Part shown: piece after piece, positions 10,831 through 24,265 of the stretch
Numbering within the stretch: the first letter of the stretch is position 1
Layout of the letters: every line of letters starts with the position of its first letter
Assembly: GCF_030272615.1 (NCBI RefSeq)
Contig: NC_081407.1
Coordinates: 376,326,377-376,390,376 of the forward strand
Length of the DNA stretch: 64,000 nt
Direction of reading: 5' to 3'
Source: Cryptomeria japonica
Lineage: Eukaryota > Streptophyta > Pinopsida > Cupressales > Cupressaceae
Position numbers and translations under genes: made by a program
The notes under the pieces: model-generated
The model's input: only the letters and a program-made list of their open reading frames with translations
Told to the model about the DNA's origin: nothing
Databases searched by the model: none

Positions 10831-12490
10831 GATTATGTTAATGATAAAGTGAGTTAGACATGAAGTAAGTAGATGAAAAATGGGCTGAGGCATCAAACAT
10901 AAATGAGTTGAGCAATCTTAATAATGGAAAATGAAATCTTGGAGATATACATCAATAGTTTTATATATTATAATAAAATATAGTATATGTTTAAAAAAAT
11001 TATTAAGATTTTTGTATAGTTTGTGATATGAATATATTGCTTGTTTATGAATATTATTAAGGTTCTTGAAACAAACAAAAGTCAAATCAGCTTCAATTTA
11101 GGAATACACAACAAATTTAAAAATAATCTTAATGTCCTTCAGATGAGTGCATGCGTGTCTGCCATGGCAACATCCACTACGGTGGTTGGGCCAAGAAAAT
11201 TTAAAAATAATCTTAATGGCCATGTGATTTAGGACAAGCCTTTTAAGGTTTGATTTAAAAATAATATCAAATGAATCAAGAAAAAGAACAACTACAAGAA
11301 GACTAACCTGATATCCTTGGATTCCTTGTATTGAAATAAGAAATTTCATTAACATAAGTTTATAATAGACAACCTTAACACATTGAAAGAATACAAAGAT
11401 CAAACATGTCTCTAACAAATATTCATTATGTTTTCCACACATAGACAAAGTTTTAAATCTTGAAGACAGTCTAGTGGATTTTGTATTTACAGACTTTACC
11501 CAAATTTGCATGAAGAATAAGCTCATCCACAAAATCTCAATACGAATCATATAATTAAATGTGGAATATTAGTCTAGCATTTAGATGAAATATTTGATTT
11601 CACAAATTAATTCATGCTTGCATTTTACCGAGCTAAGAGTACCTCTATTTGTTGCATGAATCCTTCACTAACATTTTTAAGTGGCTATTTAATATTGGAA
11701 AAGAGGTCCCAATTTGACACACAAAAAAGTAGAATAAACAAATGTTGTAGAGCAGCGAAGTTCCTGCTAGAGAATGCAAGGACAATTTTATTTTTATTTT
11801 TTATTTTTTGGTTTATGTCTATTTTGTGTGCCATTACACATGAATTTGTTTTTATTTTATTTTTTTGTATGTCTATTTTGTGTGCCATGAACTTTGCTGC
11901 TTTTAACTTAGGAAATATGAAGCAATATATTAAATATCAAGACTCCATTTCTAGCTTGAAGTATACATATTCGTTGATAATGATTATAATGATGTGAAAA
12001 ATAAGATACAGATGGAGTTGGCACCATGGAACTACAAATTACATTTGAACTTTAGAATAAAGACACTTATTGGATTATTCCATTCCTTTTATGTATCATT
12101 GTGATGTAAAATAAATATTTTTATTTGAACCTATTGTTAGCAAATATTAATGAGAAACTAATGATTACATTAGATTTATGTAATGTTAAGTACAATTTTA
12201 TAAGTAAATAGTTGTTCCACGGGGCACTAGCAAGAAACCTATTTGCATGTAGTCTAGCTTTTTTAATCAAATTATTACAGTAACATTGGAACAATTCAGA
12301 ATTCTGGTGGCCAATATTTCAAAATTTGTAAATAATGTTGGTTTTGTTCACATGTTCCTAGAGCTTTTGAAATAAAAAACATCATTCGAGACAAAGTAAA
12401 AGTATCAATATATTCAAAAAATACTAAATAAATCTAAAATTTGTCAAGAATTCCGATCTATTACATTTCTTAAAATTGGATGGAAAAAAA
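10831..12490. other. AT-rich intergenic sequence, no gene recognised
   Basis: Only short frames of biased composition occur here. ATGTCTATTTTGTGTGCCAT is repeated at 11815 and 11869, a 54-bp-spaced duplication. Nothing else is supportable. Confidence 0.55.
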
Positions 12491-12568
12491 GAGGAATTTC
12501 CACCCACACCTCCTCTACAATGAAAAATAGAGGAATTTCCACCCACACCTCCTCTACAATTATGCTTT
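12491..12568. repeat. 39-bp tandem duplication
   Basis: Two copies, starting at 12491 and 12530, of GAGGAATTTCCACCCACACC followed by TCCTCTACAAT. The period is 39 bp, so it keeps frame. A minus-strand frame (12444-12662) therefore contains the peptide IVEEVWVEIPLFF twice. I cannot say whether that frame is expressed. Confidence 0.85.
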
Positions 12569-13203
12569 GCATTGAGTTCACTCTTTTTCCCATATCCCAC
12601 ACCATCATTGAATGGCCCCTCTCCATAGCAAGGGGCTTCAATCTCAGAAAACCCGGCAACAAAATCCTCGGTTACTCTAAAACTTTTGAATCCGAAATAT
12701 AAAAGCGAAGATTTTTCTATTACAACAAGGCCCTAAAACAACACAATGTGGCTTTTCTTTAAATCATATTTTTCAGAAATGGCTAAGATAGAGAAGTGTT
12801 ACCCAACGTTTAGCCATTGTTTATTGACATTGATTTTTGTTTAAATGGCGAATGGGTTTCTGTAAGACCAAATCAAATTGCATAGGTCTTCAATGACAGA
12901 GACGTTAAATTTGGCTAACCTAATCCAAATGATGCTTTCAATCAAAATTAGGAAAACAAATTTGTGATAATCTAATGATATTTTTCCATTACATCTTTTG
13001 CAAGGTAAATTGACAGATTTCAAAGAAGAAGAAAGGTGTTGTTTTATAGAAGTTGAAGCAAATCTTCATGAAGCAAGATGACAAAATATGGCTCAATACC
13101 AAAAATCAGCCCTCTATAAGTTCCCTAGGCTGCTAAGTAGATCCGCTTTAACTATTTGAAAAACAAAGAAGACCCTAGTTTCTACAGAATGTATAAAGCA
13201 TAC

Positions 13204-13275
13204 CTATTGCCAAACACAGGGCATCTGGTGAAAATAAAAGCCTTGTGACTTCATCAGCATGTCCCTTCAATGTAT
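13204..13275 (-). pseudogene. WD40-repeat exon remnant
   Basis: The minus strand reads TLKGHADEVTRLLFSPDALC and then LAIG. This has the GH dipeptide, the FSPD turn and the spacing of a WD40 repeat. It is bounded by a plausible acceptor (CTAG before 13275) and a donor reading GTATGC just below 13204. No neighbouring WD40 exons were found in the 2 kb on either side, so this is probably an isolated or pseudogenised exon. I cannot name the parent gene. Confidence 0.5.
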
Positions 13276-13639
13276 CTAGATCCAAAGGTTGATGGCGTCA
13301 GGCTTGCACATGCCATATATATACAAAAGTGCCATGAAACAATTAAAACCCTAGAAAATTAATCAATATGAATACCGTGAAATAAACATTGAATAATACT
13401 ATAGTTGAACAATATCAAGATTATTCTTAATGAAAAAGTTGAATAGAATGAAATTTAATGTTCAAGACATTGGCACATTCATTGCAGATTGCTAGGTTAA
13501 AATCCCATAAACAATTATAAATCGCTAAGAACAACTAAATTATGCATACAACTCACTGCATAAAACAAGAACTAAAGAAAAATCTTTAAAAAATTAAAAC
13601 TACAAAGCTTTTGTAGTGGAGCTAAAGGACTATAACTAA

Positions 13640-13853
13640 CCAATCTCAGTAGTATCCTTACCAAAAATAACTGCATCACTAAATAGGCTGAATTCAAGAG
13701 TTAAAAATACCAGGGATTCCATGACAAAGCTAGAAGAATATGATAACCAATCTCAGTAGTATTCTTACTGAAAAGAATGTCATTATTGAACGAGAAACCT
13801 TCAGGAGGTAAGAACACTAGGAATTTCATAACTGAACTCAAAATTCATTCCCA
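13640..13853 (-). repeat. ~107-bp tandem duplication with coding-like minus strand
   Basis: CCAATCTCAGTAGTAT begins both copies, at 13640 and 13747. On the minus strand both copies contain a similar short peptide ending in KNTTEIG or KDTTEIG followed by GTTA. This could be a duplicated small exon with its donor site. The copies have diverged and the function is unknown. It lies about 400 bp upstream (minus sense) of the WD40-like exon and might belong to the same dead gene. Confidence 0.45.
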
Positions 13854-14299
13854 CAAAATAGTTGGGAAACATTGAATGAAATAAAATAATTCTTTCAACT
13901 CGATTGGTGTTGTGTATCCAATGGGCAATGCCAACTGCAAGTCCAAATCCTAAAGAAGTAGATCTTACACTTCATTACATTTAGAAGCTAAATCTCAGTA
14001 GAGAATCACATGTAATCAAACCAGAAAACCCCTAACAGACTTTAATTAAAAACTGGCGTCAGAATGGGGCTTAGGCAATTAAAGTCTGTAGCTAAATCTA
14101 CCATACTTTCTCTTTGATGTTTTGTTTCTTTCCTATGCAAAACCTACCTCCACGCAAGGCCTAACATGAGAAAGATTTATTCAGTGCAAATCATCTGAAT
14201 GAATGTTCAAAACCCTAGTTCTAAGGATAAGAGACTAAATTACCTATAAGTATCTCAAATGATTGTGGATTTTGTGCAGACCATAGTGGACATCTGTGT

Positions 14300-14884
14300 A
14301 CAATATTTACTTCCACATAACATATATATGCACAATGTTATGTGCAACTACATCTTGCTGACAATTTTCTTCCTGGACATTCTGCTCCAATAGATCAATT
14401 CGAACAGCCAAAATAAAAATATTTTTTAGCCCTTGCGATGCACTAATAGACTTCTTATTTTGTGTGTTCTCTAGTCTGGATTTTTGGAATGCACTCGGGA
14501 GCCTCCTGTAAAGCCAATCATAGGCAGACAAAATATCTGGCATCAAAATATGGGGTAAAAAATGCACAAGTTGTTTATAGCACATAGTCAAATATAAAGC
14601 TATGTAATAAATCCCTGCAGCTTGATTAGTTGAAAATGGAAAGATTAATCACTGTTTAAGGTAGAGCCTTGCCAATAGTTCCTTGCAGGGTAGGAACTAA
14701 AAATTGCATTACAACCCATAGCTTTGAATAATAAAAAACGTGTATGAAAATTGTGAGATTCAAAAGAGTGCTTTATAATAAAAAAATCTTTTGATCCACA
14801 CAAGATTTGATTTATAATCAGTCTAAGTTTTTCTAGTGAGGTCATAGAACCATTTAAAAAGCAGTTACTAGGAATCTAATCAAA
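14300..14884 (-). other. Unassigned region with one 94-codon minus-strand frame
   Basis: The frame at 14307-14591 has ordinary amino-acid composition (for example MPDILSAYDWLYRRLPSAFQ). It has no domain that I recognise and no partner exon I can prove. It may be an exon of a lost gene or chance. The stretch ends where homology to the LTR array begins, at about 14885. Confidence 0.3.
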
Positions 14885-15803
14885 ACTACCATGACTAAAC
14901 TATGAAGGAACACACGCCTTTTTCAGATGTCTTTGGTTTGAATCCTGTTACATACCAACTGTCTTCGGCCCATTTTTAATCTCCTTGCCCTACCAAAAAC
15001 GCACATATAATTTATTCATGGAATTAAACACATAATTACCCTTGACAATGGAAATCCAACCTAGAGAATCACAACTCCATTTGAATATTTTTTAATAATA
15101 GCTTTCTGAAAAATCAATTCCACTCTCTCCTTCAAATCACCAGCCTCTGGACAATTTTGAATAGCCTCTTAATTTCACATTAGCATCATGACTGTAATAG
15201 ACTTTCATATTACGCTCTGCCCTCTTGAAACTATTTATGCCAATCACCATCAAATTTTTCAGATATGAATGCGAGGCCTGGTTCTTGCACAACATTAGCA
15301 AAATAGTTGGTATCTAACCACAAGGTTCCCAATAGTCACATGATCGTGAATCAAATATTTAGCCACCCAACCACCTTTGAAGGTTTCAAAACAAACATAT
15401 TTAACTCCCCATTCTAGTATCTTGCTTTAGCTTATTCTATAGGGGTCTCTTCATCTTCACATGCTTGCAAACTACTCTCTAATTCCTTACGCGGCTCCTC
15501 ATAATTTTTTATTTTATTTTTTTAAGAACTCGACCTTTTTGACAACATCCACTGATACCCACTCAAATTACCAATATAGTGATAGCTTGAATCACAAGGC
15601 CTATCTGATAATTGGGGACAATTTATCAGCTAGCATATATTTGGCAATCTTGGCAAAGAATATAGCATCTAGTTCTAAAAAACCCAAATTTAGAATTCAA
15701 AACTCACACCAACACATGGGCATGGCTGTCATCTACTTTATCCTTAATCATCATCTCCTTAAACCTTTCTCTCACTAGATCTCGTAACCACACTGGTACC
15801 AAT
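14885..15803 (-). mobile_element. Array unit 0: truncated internal region
   Basis: This is homologous to 17940-18855 and to the matching parts of the other units. It begins (minus sense) right after the LTR at 15804 with a primer site read TGGTACCAGTG, mutated from TGGTATCAGAG. Homology ends at about 14885, in the block CATGACTAAACTATGAAGG. The remaining two thirds of the internal region and the terminal LTR on this side are missing. Confidence 0.8.
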
Positions 15804-16028
15804 TGTTAAAACAAAAGACAAATTGGGAACACACAAATAATATACAAACACAATGTTTAGCGTGGTTCACCAATTCTGCTACATCCACCAGAAAGTAGAG
15901 CAACTTTATTATTATCACAGCTTACATACACAGGGGTTTTCCCTCATATATATACAATAGTCTTCAAGAGAAGATAAAAAGACACAGGTGGGAAGGTGAA
16001 ATGAAGAGTCATCCTTCACATCACAACA
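15804..16028 (-). repeat. Array LTR 1
   Basis: It is 225 bp. The minus strand begins TGTTGTGATGTGAAGG and ends TTTTAACA. It contains a TATATATATGAGGG promoter-like block and an AATAATAATAAAG block further on. The polypurine tract GTGGGAGAT lies just upstream (plus coordinates 16029-16037). Confidence 0.88.
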
Positions 16029-18855
16029 ATCTCCCACTTGAAGTTTTACTTACACTAAAACCTCACATCTGAACAACCACCCACTTAAAGTATATCCTTT
16101 GTTTACCATTCTTAACCAAATCCAAACACAATCACCAAATCCATGGTAATAAACATGCTGAGAATCAATCACCATAGTTGGAATAGCAACCATAAATAAT
16201 TGCTAACCACATCCAACAAACCACATAAAATCAAATAAAATCATGCCAACATATCCAGCCCATACAACAATTTGCGTAATCCCATCTTCCAACAAAATAC
16301 ACCAAAAATTGTTGATGTGCAAAAAAATAGAAGACACTTATATAGTAGTCCACATGTTGCATGAGCAATGTTAACCAAAAAAATAACTCAAATCTACCAA
16401 TCAACACTAACATAAAAAGTATGGAAATATCAAATCACGATGGCCTGCAATGTTGAACCATCCTACTGCAAAATATCACTTTACGTCCTCCAAGTCTTCA
16501 TGAAACGAACAGATGTTGCTGTTAAAAAAAAAAAAAGTAAAACAATAATAGATGACTTCAAAAAACTCTAGGAAGAAACATCTATCAAAACCATATCTCA
16601 TCCTTCTACCAACACCACCAAGTGCTCATCTATGTCAAGTATGATCTCCTTTACCTCCCCAAATCAAATCATTAACAACACCCAACCAACATGGATGTAA
16701 GCTCCTGTAATCAAGGAAGATCAAACTCAATATCATTCCAAAACTAGGAACCATCTCCTCCAAGGAGATAAATCTGCTGAGTAGACCAAGAGTGGGGACT
16801 AAGAATGCTCCTCCAGGATACACCAAGTAATAATGACTCTATCCAAGAATAATCTCCTCTATGTCCATAATGAACTCACGTCCATCACTAGGCGTAGGGT
16901 CCTCTATCTTCTTGTTGAAACCTCTAAAGAGATATTGTCTCAACAAATATTCTCTAATCCCAAGAGAACTCTAGCCTCACCCAAGTCTCTTATCTTTCAA
17001 AAGCACCTCCAATGTCAAAACTCCCACTGCACATCTGCATTACCTAGGAACACAACATGACAACTTGATCTTACATCTTCACAAATGAAGACCACATGCT
17101 CCAATGAGCATAACTTGTCAAGAGAATTTTTATCATACCAACGCTCTAATCTATAATCAAGAGCCTAGCATGGCATAATAAAAATACCAACATCTCCAAT
17201 CACATAAAGACAACCAGCTCTTGATAGCAAAAAAACAACAAAAAAACTCCCACTCCAGTGTTTCACCAGCTATTCATGCTATCATAAACATAAACTGTAA
17301 AATGATACCAACAACATCACAATAACAAGTCATAACTCACAGCTGCAAACACATTGCCACTATCAAATTTCCCTCCTCTTCCTCAGTGCAACCCTCAAAC
17401 CCACCAGAGTGCAAGCCACAATTTACATCCACTCTCTAACAATTACTCCATACCCTATAAAATTAGGGCCAAATCCATCATCTCCCCACCAACTTATCTA
17501 AGTTTTCAATCGCTGGGTTTGGGTAGTATTTTACATCCAAATCTACACATGAACTTTACCTTTGCTACTAAATTCTAATGAGAAGCCAATGTAGTCAACC
17601 CAGATGCACAAATTCCATTAGACCGAATGCAAATTTATCAAAATCGGACCATAAATCCTTGACTGTGGCTCAACAATTTGTGGGTATGAATTGTGAGATA
17701 ATTGCACCTCTGCACATCATCTTACTTCATTGCAAATCTACTCAAGTCCATCGGCTTGTCGAGAAAAGTGAGAATGCTAATCTGTGTGAGCAACATGGTT
17801 GGTAGAGTGATAGACAACCTTTGACTTCCTCTCATATGCATGGATCTACTTTGGAAATGAACATTATTTTCCTTAGAACATCTTCCATCCAAGTAGTAAT
17901 TGTATTCCCACAAATATTTTGTGCAAGGATTGTTGAGCAATTCATTTCTTTTAAAATCATGACTAAAAGATGAAGGAACATACGCCTTTTCAAATGTCTT
18001 CGATTTGAATCATGCTAGATGCCAACTATCTTGATCCCATTTTTCCCCTCCTTGGTCTACCAAAAATGCACATATAATTTATTCATGAAATTAAACACAT
18101 CAATGGAAATCCAACTTAGATAATTACAACTCCATTTGAATATTTTTTAATAATAGCTTTTTGAAAAATCAATTCCACTCTCTCCTTCAAATCACTAGCC
18201 TCTAGACAATTTTGGGTAGCCTCTTAATTTCGCATTAGCATCATGATTGTAATAGACTTTCATATTATGCTCTGCCCTCCTAAAACTATTTATGCCAATC
18301 ACTGTCAAACTTTGCAGATATGAATGTGAGGCATGGTTCTTGAGCGACTTCAACAAAATACTTGGTCTCTAACCACAAGGTTCCCAATAGTCACATGATC
18401 TTGAATCAAATATTTAGCCACCCAACCACCCTTGAAGGTTTCAAAACCAACATATTTAACTCTCCCTTCTAATATCTTGATGTAGCTTATTCTACAGGGG
18501 TCTCTTCATCTCCACATGCCAACAAACTACTCTCTAATTCCTTACGCAACTCCTCACAATCTTTTATTTTATTTTTCTAAACACACAACCTTTTTGCAAA
18601 CATCCATTAATACCCACTCAAATTACAAATATAATGGCAGGTTGAATCAAAAGGCCTATTCGATAATTGGGGATAATTTATCAACTGCCATATATTTGAC
18701 AATCTTGGTAGAGATCATAGCATCTAGTTCTAAAAACTCAAATTTAGAATTCGCAACACCAACACATGGGCATGGTTGTCCTCTTTTTTGTCCTTAATCA
18801 TCCTCTCCTTTCAAACCCTTCTCTCCCTAGATCTCGTAACCACTCTAATACCAAT
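16029..18855 (-). mobile_element. Array unit 1: internal region
   Basis: This 2.83-kb interior lies between LTR 2 (upstream in minus sense) and LTR 1. It has no recognisable gag or pol. Two blocks keep peptide-level similarity between units. One (about 17720-17960) is rich in aromatic and basic residues and contains a WEYNYYLDGRC block. The other (about 16640-17000) contains LVYPGGAF-PTLGLLSRFISLEEMVPSF. Both are broken by stops and frameshifts. The interior may come from degenerate gag or from captured host sequence; I cannot decide. Confidence 0.7.
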
Positions 18856-19082
18856 TGTTAAAAAATAAGACAAATTGGGAACACACAAATAATATACAAA
18901 TACAATATTTAGCATGGTTCACCAATTTGGCTATATCCACTAGAAAGCAGAGAAAAGATCTTTATTATTATTGTAGCTTACATATATAGGTGTTTTCCCT
19001 CCTATCTACAATAGTCTTCAAGAGAAGACAAAGAGACACAAGTGGGAAGGTGAAATGAAGAGTCAGGCTTCACATCCCGACA
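18856..19082 (-). repeat. Array LTR 2
   Basis: It is 227 bp and homologous to the other three. The plus strand begins TGTTAAAAAATAAGAC and ends ACATCCCGACA. The primer site on its minus-strand 3' side reads TGGTATTAGAGTGG. Confidence 0.88.
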
Positions 19083-21967
19083 ATCACCCACTTGAAGTTT
19101 GACTCATGCTATAACTTCACATCTGAACAACCTCCCACTTAAATTATATCCTTTGCTTTCCATTCTCAACCAATATCCAAACACAATCACCAAACCCATG
19201 GTAATAAACAAACTGAGAATCAATCACCATAGATGGAATCGCAACCACAACTAATTGCAAATCACATCCAACTAACCACATAAAATAAAATAAAATCATG
19301 CAAACATATCCAACCCATACAACAATTTGTGTAATCATATCTTCCAACAAAACACACCAAAAATTGTTGATGTGCAAAAAACTAGAAGACACTTATATAG
19401 TAGTCCACATGTTCCATGAGAAATGTTAACCAAAAAAATAACTCAAATCTACCAATCAACACTAACATAAAAGGTGTGGAAATAATCAAATCACAATGGC
19501 CTACAACTTGCAACCAACCTGCTACAAAATCTCACTTTACATCCTCCAATTCCTCATGAAAAGACTACATATTGTTTTTAAAAAACAATGAAGTACAACA
19601 ACAATAGGTGACTTAAACAAACTATAGGAAAAAATATCCATGCAAACCATATCTCATCCTTCTGTCAACACCACCAATTGCTCAGTTGTGTCAAGTATGA
19701 TTTCTTTTACCTCCCCAAATGAAAACATTAACAATACCCAACTAACATGGATGTAAGCTCTTGTAATCAAGGAAGATCAAACTCAATATCATTCCAAACT
19801 AGGAACCATCTCCTCCAAGGAGATAAATCTTCCTAGTAGACCAAGAGTGGGGGCAAAGAATTCTCCTTTAGGATACACCAAGTCACAATGACTTTGTCCA
19901 AGAACAATAACCTCTAGGTCCATAATGAACTCATGTCCATCACTAGGTGTAGGCTCCTCGGTCTTCTTGCTGAAACCTCTAAAAAGATACTGTCTCAATA
20001 AATGCTCTCTAATCCTAAGAGAACTCTAGCCTCACCTAAGCCTCTTAGCTTTCAAAAGCACTTCCATGGTCAATCTGCCAATGTGTTTGATACTAAGAGC
20101 ACTAACAAAACCAATGTCAAAACTCCCACTGCACATTTGCATTACCTGGGAAAACAACATCACAACTTGATCTTACATCTTCACAAATGAAGACCACATG
20201 CTCCAATGAGCATAGCCTATCAAGAGATTTTTTATCATGCCATCGCTCTAATCTAGAATCAAGAGCCTACCATGGCATAATAACAAATGCCAACATCTCT
20301 AATCACATGAAGACAACAAACTCCTGACAGCAACAACAACAACAACAAAAACTCCCACTCTAGTGTCACGCCAGCTATTTATGGTATCATAAACAAAACC
20401 ATTAAAACCATACAAACAACATTACACTAAGAAGTTATAACTTAAAACTACAAACACATTGCCACTATCAAATTTCCCTCCTCTTAATCAGCACAATACT
20501 CAAACCCAATAGAGTGCAAGCCACAATTTGCATCCACTCTCTAACAATTACTCCATACCCTATAAAATTAGGGCAAAATCCATCAACTCGCCACCAACTT
20601 ATCTAATTTTTTAATTGCTGGTTCTGGGCAGTATTTTACATCCAAAACTACACATGAACTTTACCTTCACTGCCAAATTCTGATGAGAAGCCAATGTAGT
20701 CAATATAGATGTAGAAATTTCATTAGATAGAATGTAAATTTATCAAAATCAGGCCATAAATCCTTGACTGTGGGTTAACAATTTTTGGGTATGAATTGTG
20801 AGATAATCGCAGCTCCACAAATCAGCCCACTTCATTGCAAATCTATTCAAGTCCCTCGATTTGCTGACAAAAGTGAGAATGATAATCTGGGTGAGCAGCG
20901 TGGTTGGTAGAGTGATGGACAACCTTTTCCTTCATCTCATACGCATGGATGTACTCTGGAAATAACCATTAGTTTCCTCAAAACATCTTCCATCGATGTT
21001 GTAATTGTATTCCCAAAAATATTTTGTGTAGGGATTGTTGAGAAATTCATTTCTTTTGAAACCATGACTAAAAGATGAAGGAATATACACCTTTTCAGAT
21101 GTCTCTAATTTGAATCCCATTTGATGCCAATTGTCTTTAGCCCATTTTTCTTCTCCTTGCTCTACCAAAAATAGACATATAATTTATTCATGAAATTAAA
21201 CACATAATTACCATTGATAATGGAAATCCAACCCAAAGAATTATAACTCAATTTAAATAATTTTTCATAATAGCTTTCTAAAAAATCAATTCCAAACTCT
21301 CCATCAAATCACAAGCCTCTAGACAATTTTGGATAGCCTCTAAATTTCACATCAACATCATGACTATAATAGACTTTCATATTACACTCTACCCTCCTAA
21401 AACTATTTATGCCAATCACCATCAAACTTTGCAGATATGAATGTGAGGCTTGGTTCTTGCGCAACTTCAACAAAATACTTGGTCTCTAACCACAAGGTTC
21501 CCAATTGTCACATGATCTTGGCTCAAATATTTAGCCATCGAGCCACATTTTAAGGTTTGAAAAGAAACATGTTCAACTCCCCCTTCTAATACCTTGTTTT
21601 AGCTTATTTTACAGGGGTCTCCTCATCTCCACATGCCTCCAAACTACTCTCTAATTCCTTCCACAGGTCCTCATAATCTTTTTTTTTAAGCACTCAGCCT
21701 TTTTGACAACATCCACTAATACCCACTCAAACTACAAATATAATGACAGGTTGAATCACAAGGCCTCTCTGATATTTAGGGACAATTTATCAACTGCCAT
21801 ATATTTGGCAATCTTGGCAGAGAACATAGCATCTAGTTCTAAAGAACTCAGATTTAGAAATCACAAATTACACCAACACATGGGCATGGTTGTCATCTGC
21901 TCTATCCTTAATCATCCTCTCCTTAATCCCTGCTCTCCCTGGATCTCATAACTGCTATGATACCAAT
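19083..21967 (-). mobile_element. Array unit 2: internal region (longest copy)
   Basis: At 2.89 kb this is the longest of the three complete interiors. It contains the best preserved peptide-coding blocks: 20932-21168 (78 codons, with EKWAKDNWHQMGF, then SFSHGFKRNEFLNNPYTKYF, then WEYNYNIDGRCFEE) and 19789-19998 (69 codons). Neither resembles protease, integrase or RT. Confidence 0.7.
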
Positions 21968-22196
21968 TGTTAACATAGAAGTAAAATTAGGAACACATAA
22001 ATAATACACAAACACAATAATTAGCATTGTTCACCAATTTGGCTACATCCACTAGAATGCAAAGAAAAGATCCTTATTATTATTCCAGCTTACATACACA
22101 GGGGTTTGATCTCATATATATACAATAGTCTTCAAGAGAAGACAAAGAGACATAGGTGGGAAGATGAAATGAAGAATCGGGCCTCACATCCCAACA
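21968..22196 (-). repeat. Array LTR 3
   Basis: It is 229 bp and aligns with the other LTRs over its length. The plus strand runs TGTTAACATAGAAG to CACATCCCAACA, so both TG and CA ends are intact. The primer site is CTATGATACCAAT on the plus strand, giving TGGTATCATAG. Confidence 0.88.
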
Positions 22197-24265
22197 ATCT
22201 CCCACTTGAAGTTTGACTCATGCTGCAACTTCACATCTGAACAACCTCCCACTTAAAATATATCCTCCGCTTTCCATTCTCAACAAATATCCAAACACAA
22301 TCACCAAACCCATGGTTATAAACAGGCTGAGAATCAATCACCATAGCTGGAATAGCATCCACAGGTAATTGCTAATCACAGTCAACTAACCACATAAAAT
22401 AAAATAAAATCATGCCAACATATCTTGCCCATACAACAATTTGTGTAATCCCATATTCCAAAAAAGCACACCAAAAACTATTGATGTGCAAAACACTAGA
22501 AGACACTTATATAGTAGTCCACATGTTGCATGAGCAATGCTAACCAAAAATATAACTCAAATCTACCAATCAACACTAACATAAAAGGTGTGGCAATAAT
22601 CAAATCATAATGGCCTGCAACTTGCAACCAACCTGCTGCAAAATCTCACTTTACATCCTCCAAGTCCTCATGAAAAGACTGCATATTGCTATTAAGAAAC
22701 AATAAAGTATGATAACAAGATATGACTTCAAAAAACTCTAGGAAAAAACATCCATGCAAACCATAGCTCATCCTTCTAGCAACACCACAAAGTGCTCTAC
22801 TGTGTCAAGGATGATCTCCTTTACCTACCCAAATGAAAGCATTAACAACACCCAACCAAAATGGATGTAAGCTTTGTAATAAAGGAAGAGCAAACTCAAT
22901 ATCATTCCAAAACTAGGAACCATATCCTCCAAGTGGATAAATCTACCGAGTAGACCAAGAGTGGGGAATAATAATTCTCCTCCAGGATACACCAAGTAAC
23001 AATGACTATGTCTAAGAACAATCTCCTCTAGGTCCATAATGAACTCACGTCCATCACTAAGTGTTGGCTCCTCAGTCCTCTTGTTGAAACTTCTAAAGAG
23101 ATACCATCTCAAAAAATGTTCTCTAATCTGAGGAGAAATCTAGCCTCACCCAAGCCTCTTAGCTTTCAAAAGCACCTCCATGGTCAATTTGCCAATGTGC
23201 TTGATACTAAGAGCACTAACAAGACCAATGTCAAAACTCCCACTACACGTTTGCATTACTTGGGAACACAACATGACAACTTGATCTTACATCTTCACAA
23301 ATGAAGACCACATGCTCCAATGAGCATAACCTGTCAAGAGAATTTATATCATGCCAATTCTCTAATCTAAAATAAAGAGCCTACCATGGCATAATAACAA
23401 ACATCAACCTCTCTAATCAGATGAAGACAACCAGCCCCTAACAGAAAAAAACAAAAAATAAACTCCCACTCCAGCGCGACTCCAACTATTCATGGTATCA
23501 TAAAGAAAAAATGTAAAACGATACCAACAACATCACACTAAGTAGTTATAAGTTATAGTTGCAAACACATTGCCACTAACAAATTCCACTGTCCTTCAAA
23601 TCATCAGCCTCTGGACAATTTTAGATAGCCTCTTAATTTCACATCAGCATCATCACTGTAATAGACTTTCATATTACACTCTAGCCTCCTAAAACTATTT
23701 ACACCAATCACCATCAAACTTTGCAAATATGAATGTGAGGCTTGGTTATTGCATGACTTCAACAAAATACTTGGTCTCTAACCATAAGGTTCCCAACAGT
23801 CACATGATCTTGCCTCAAATATTTAGCCACCGAGCCACCTTTGAAGGTTTGAAAATGAAACATCTTTAACTCCCCCTTCTAATATCTTGCTTTAGCTTAT
23901 TCTACAAGGGTCTCTTCATCTCCACATACCTACAAACTACTCTCTAATTCCTTACACAGCTCTTCATAATCTTTTATTTTATTTTTTTAAGCACTCGGCC
24001 TTTTTAACATCCACTAATACCCACTCAAATTACAAATATAATTATAGGTTGAATCACAAGGCCTATCTAATAATTGGGGACAATTTCTCAACTGCCATAT
24101 ATTTGGCAATCTTTGTAGAGAACATAGCATCCAGTTCTAAAAAACTCAAATTTAAAATTCGCAAATTACACCAATACATGAGCATGGTTGTCATCTGTTG
24201 TGTCCTTAATCATCCTCTCCTTAAATCCTGCTCTCCCTAGATCTCATAACCTCTCTAATACCAAT
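22197..24265 (-). mobile_element. Array unit 3: internal region with ~0.8-kb deletion
   Basis: This matches unit 2 on both sides but lacks about 815 bp, equivalent to 20475-21291. The joint is at about 23575-23592, where GCCACTAACAAATT is followed by CCACTGTCCTTCAAATC. The lost part includes the WEYNYNIDGRC coding-like block. Short AAATT/CAATT similarity at the two ends suggests microhomology-mediated loss. Confidence 0.8.
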
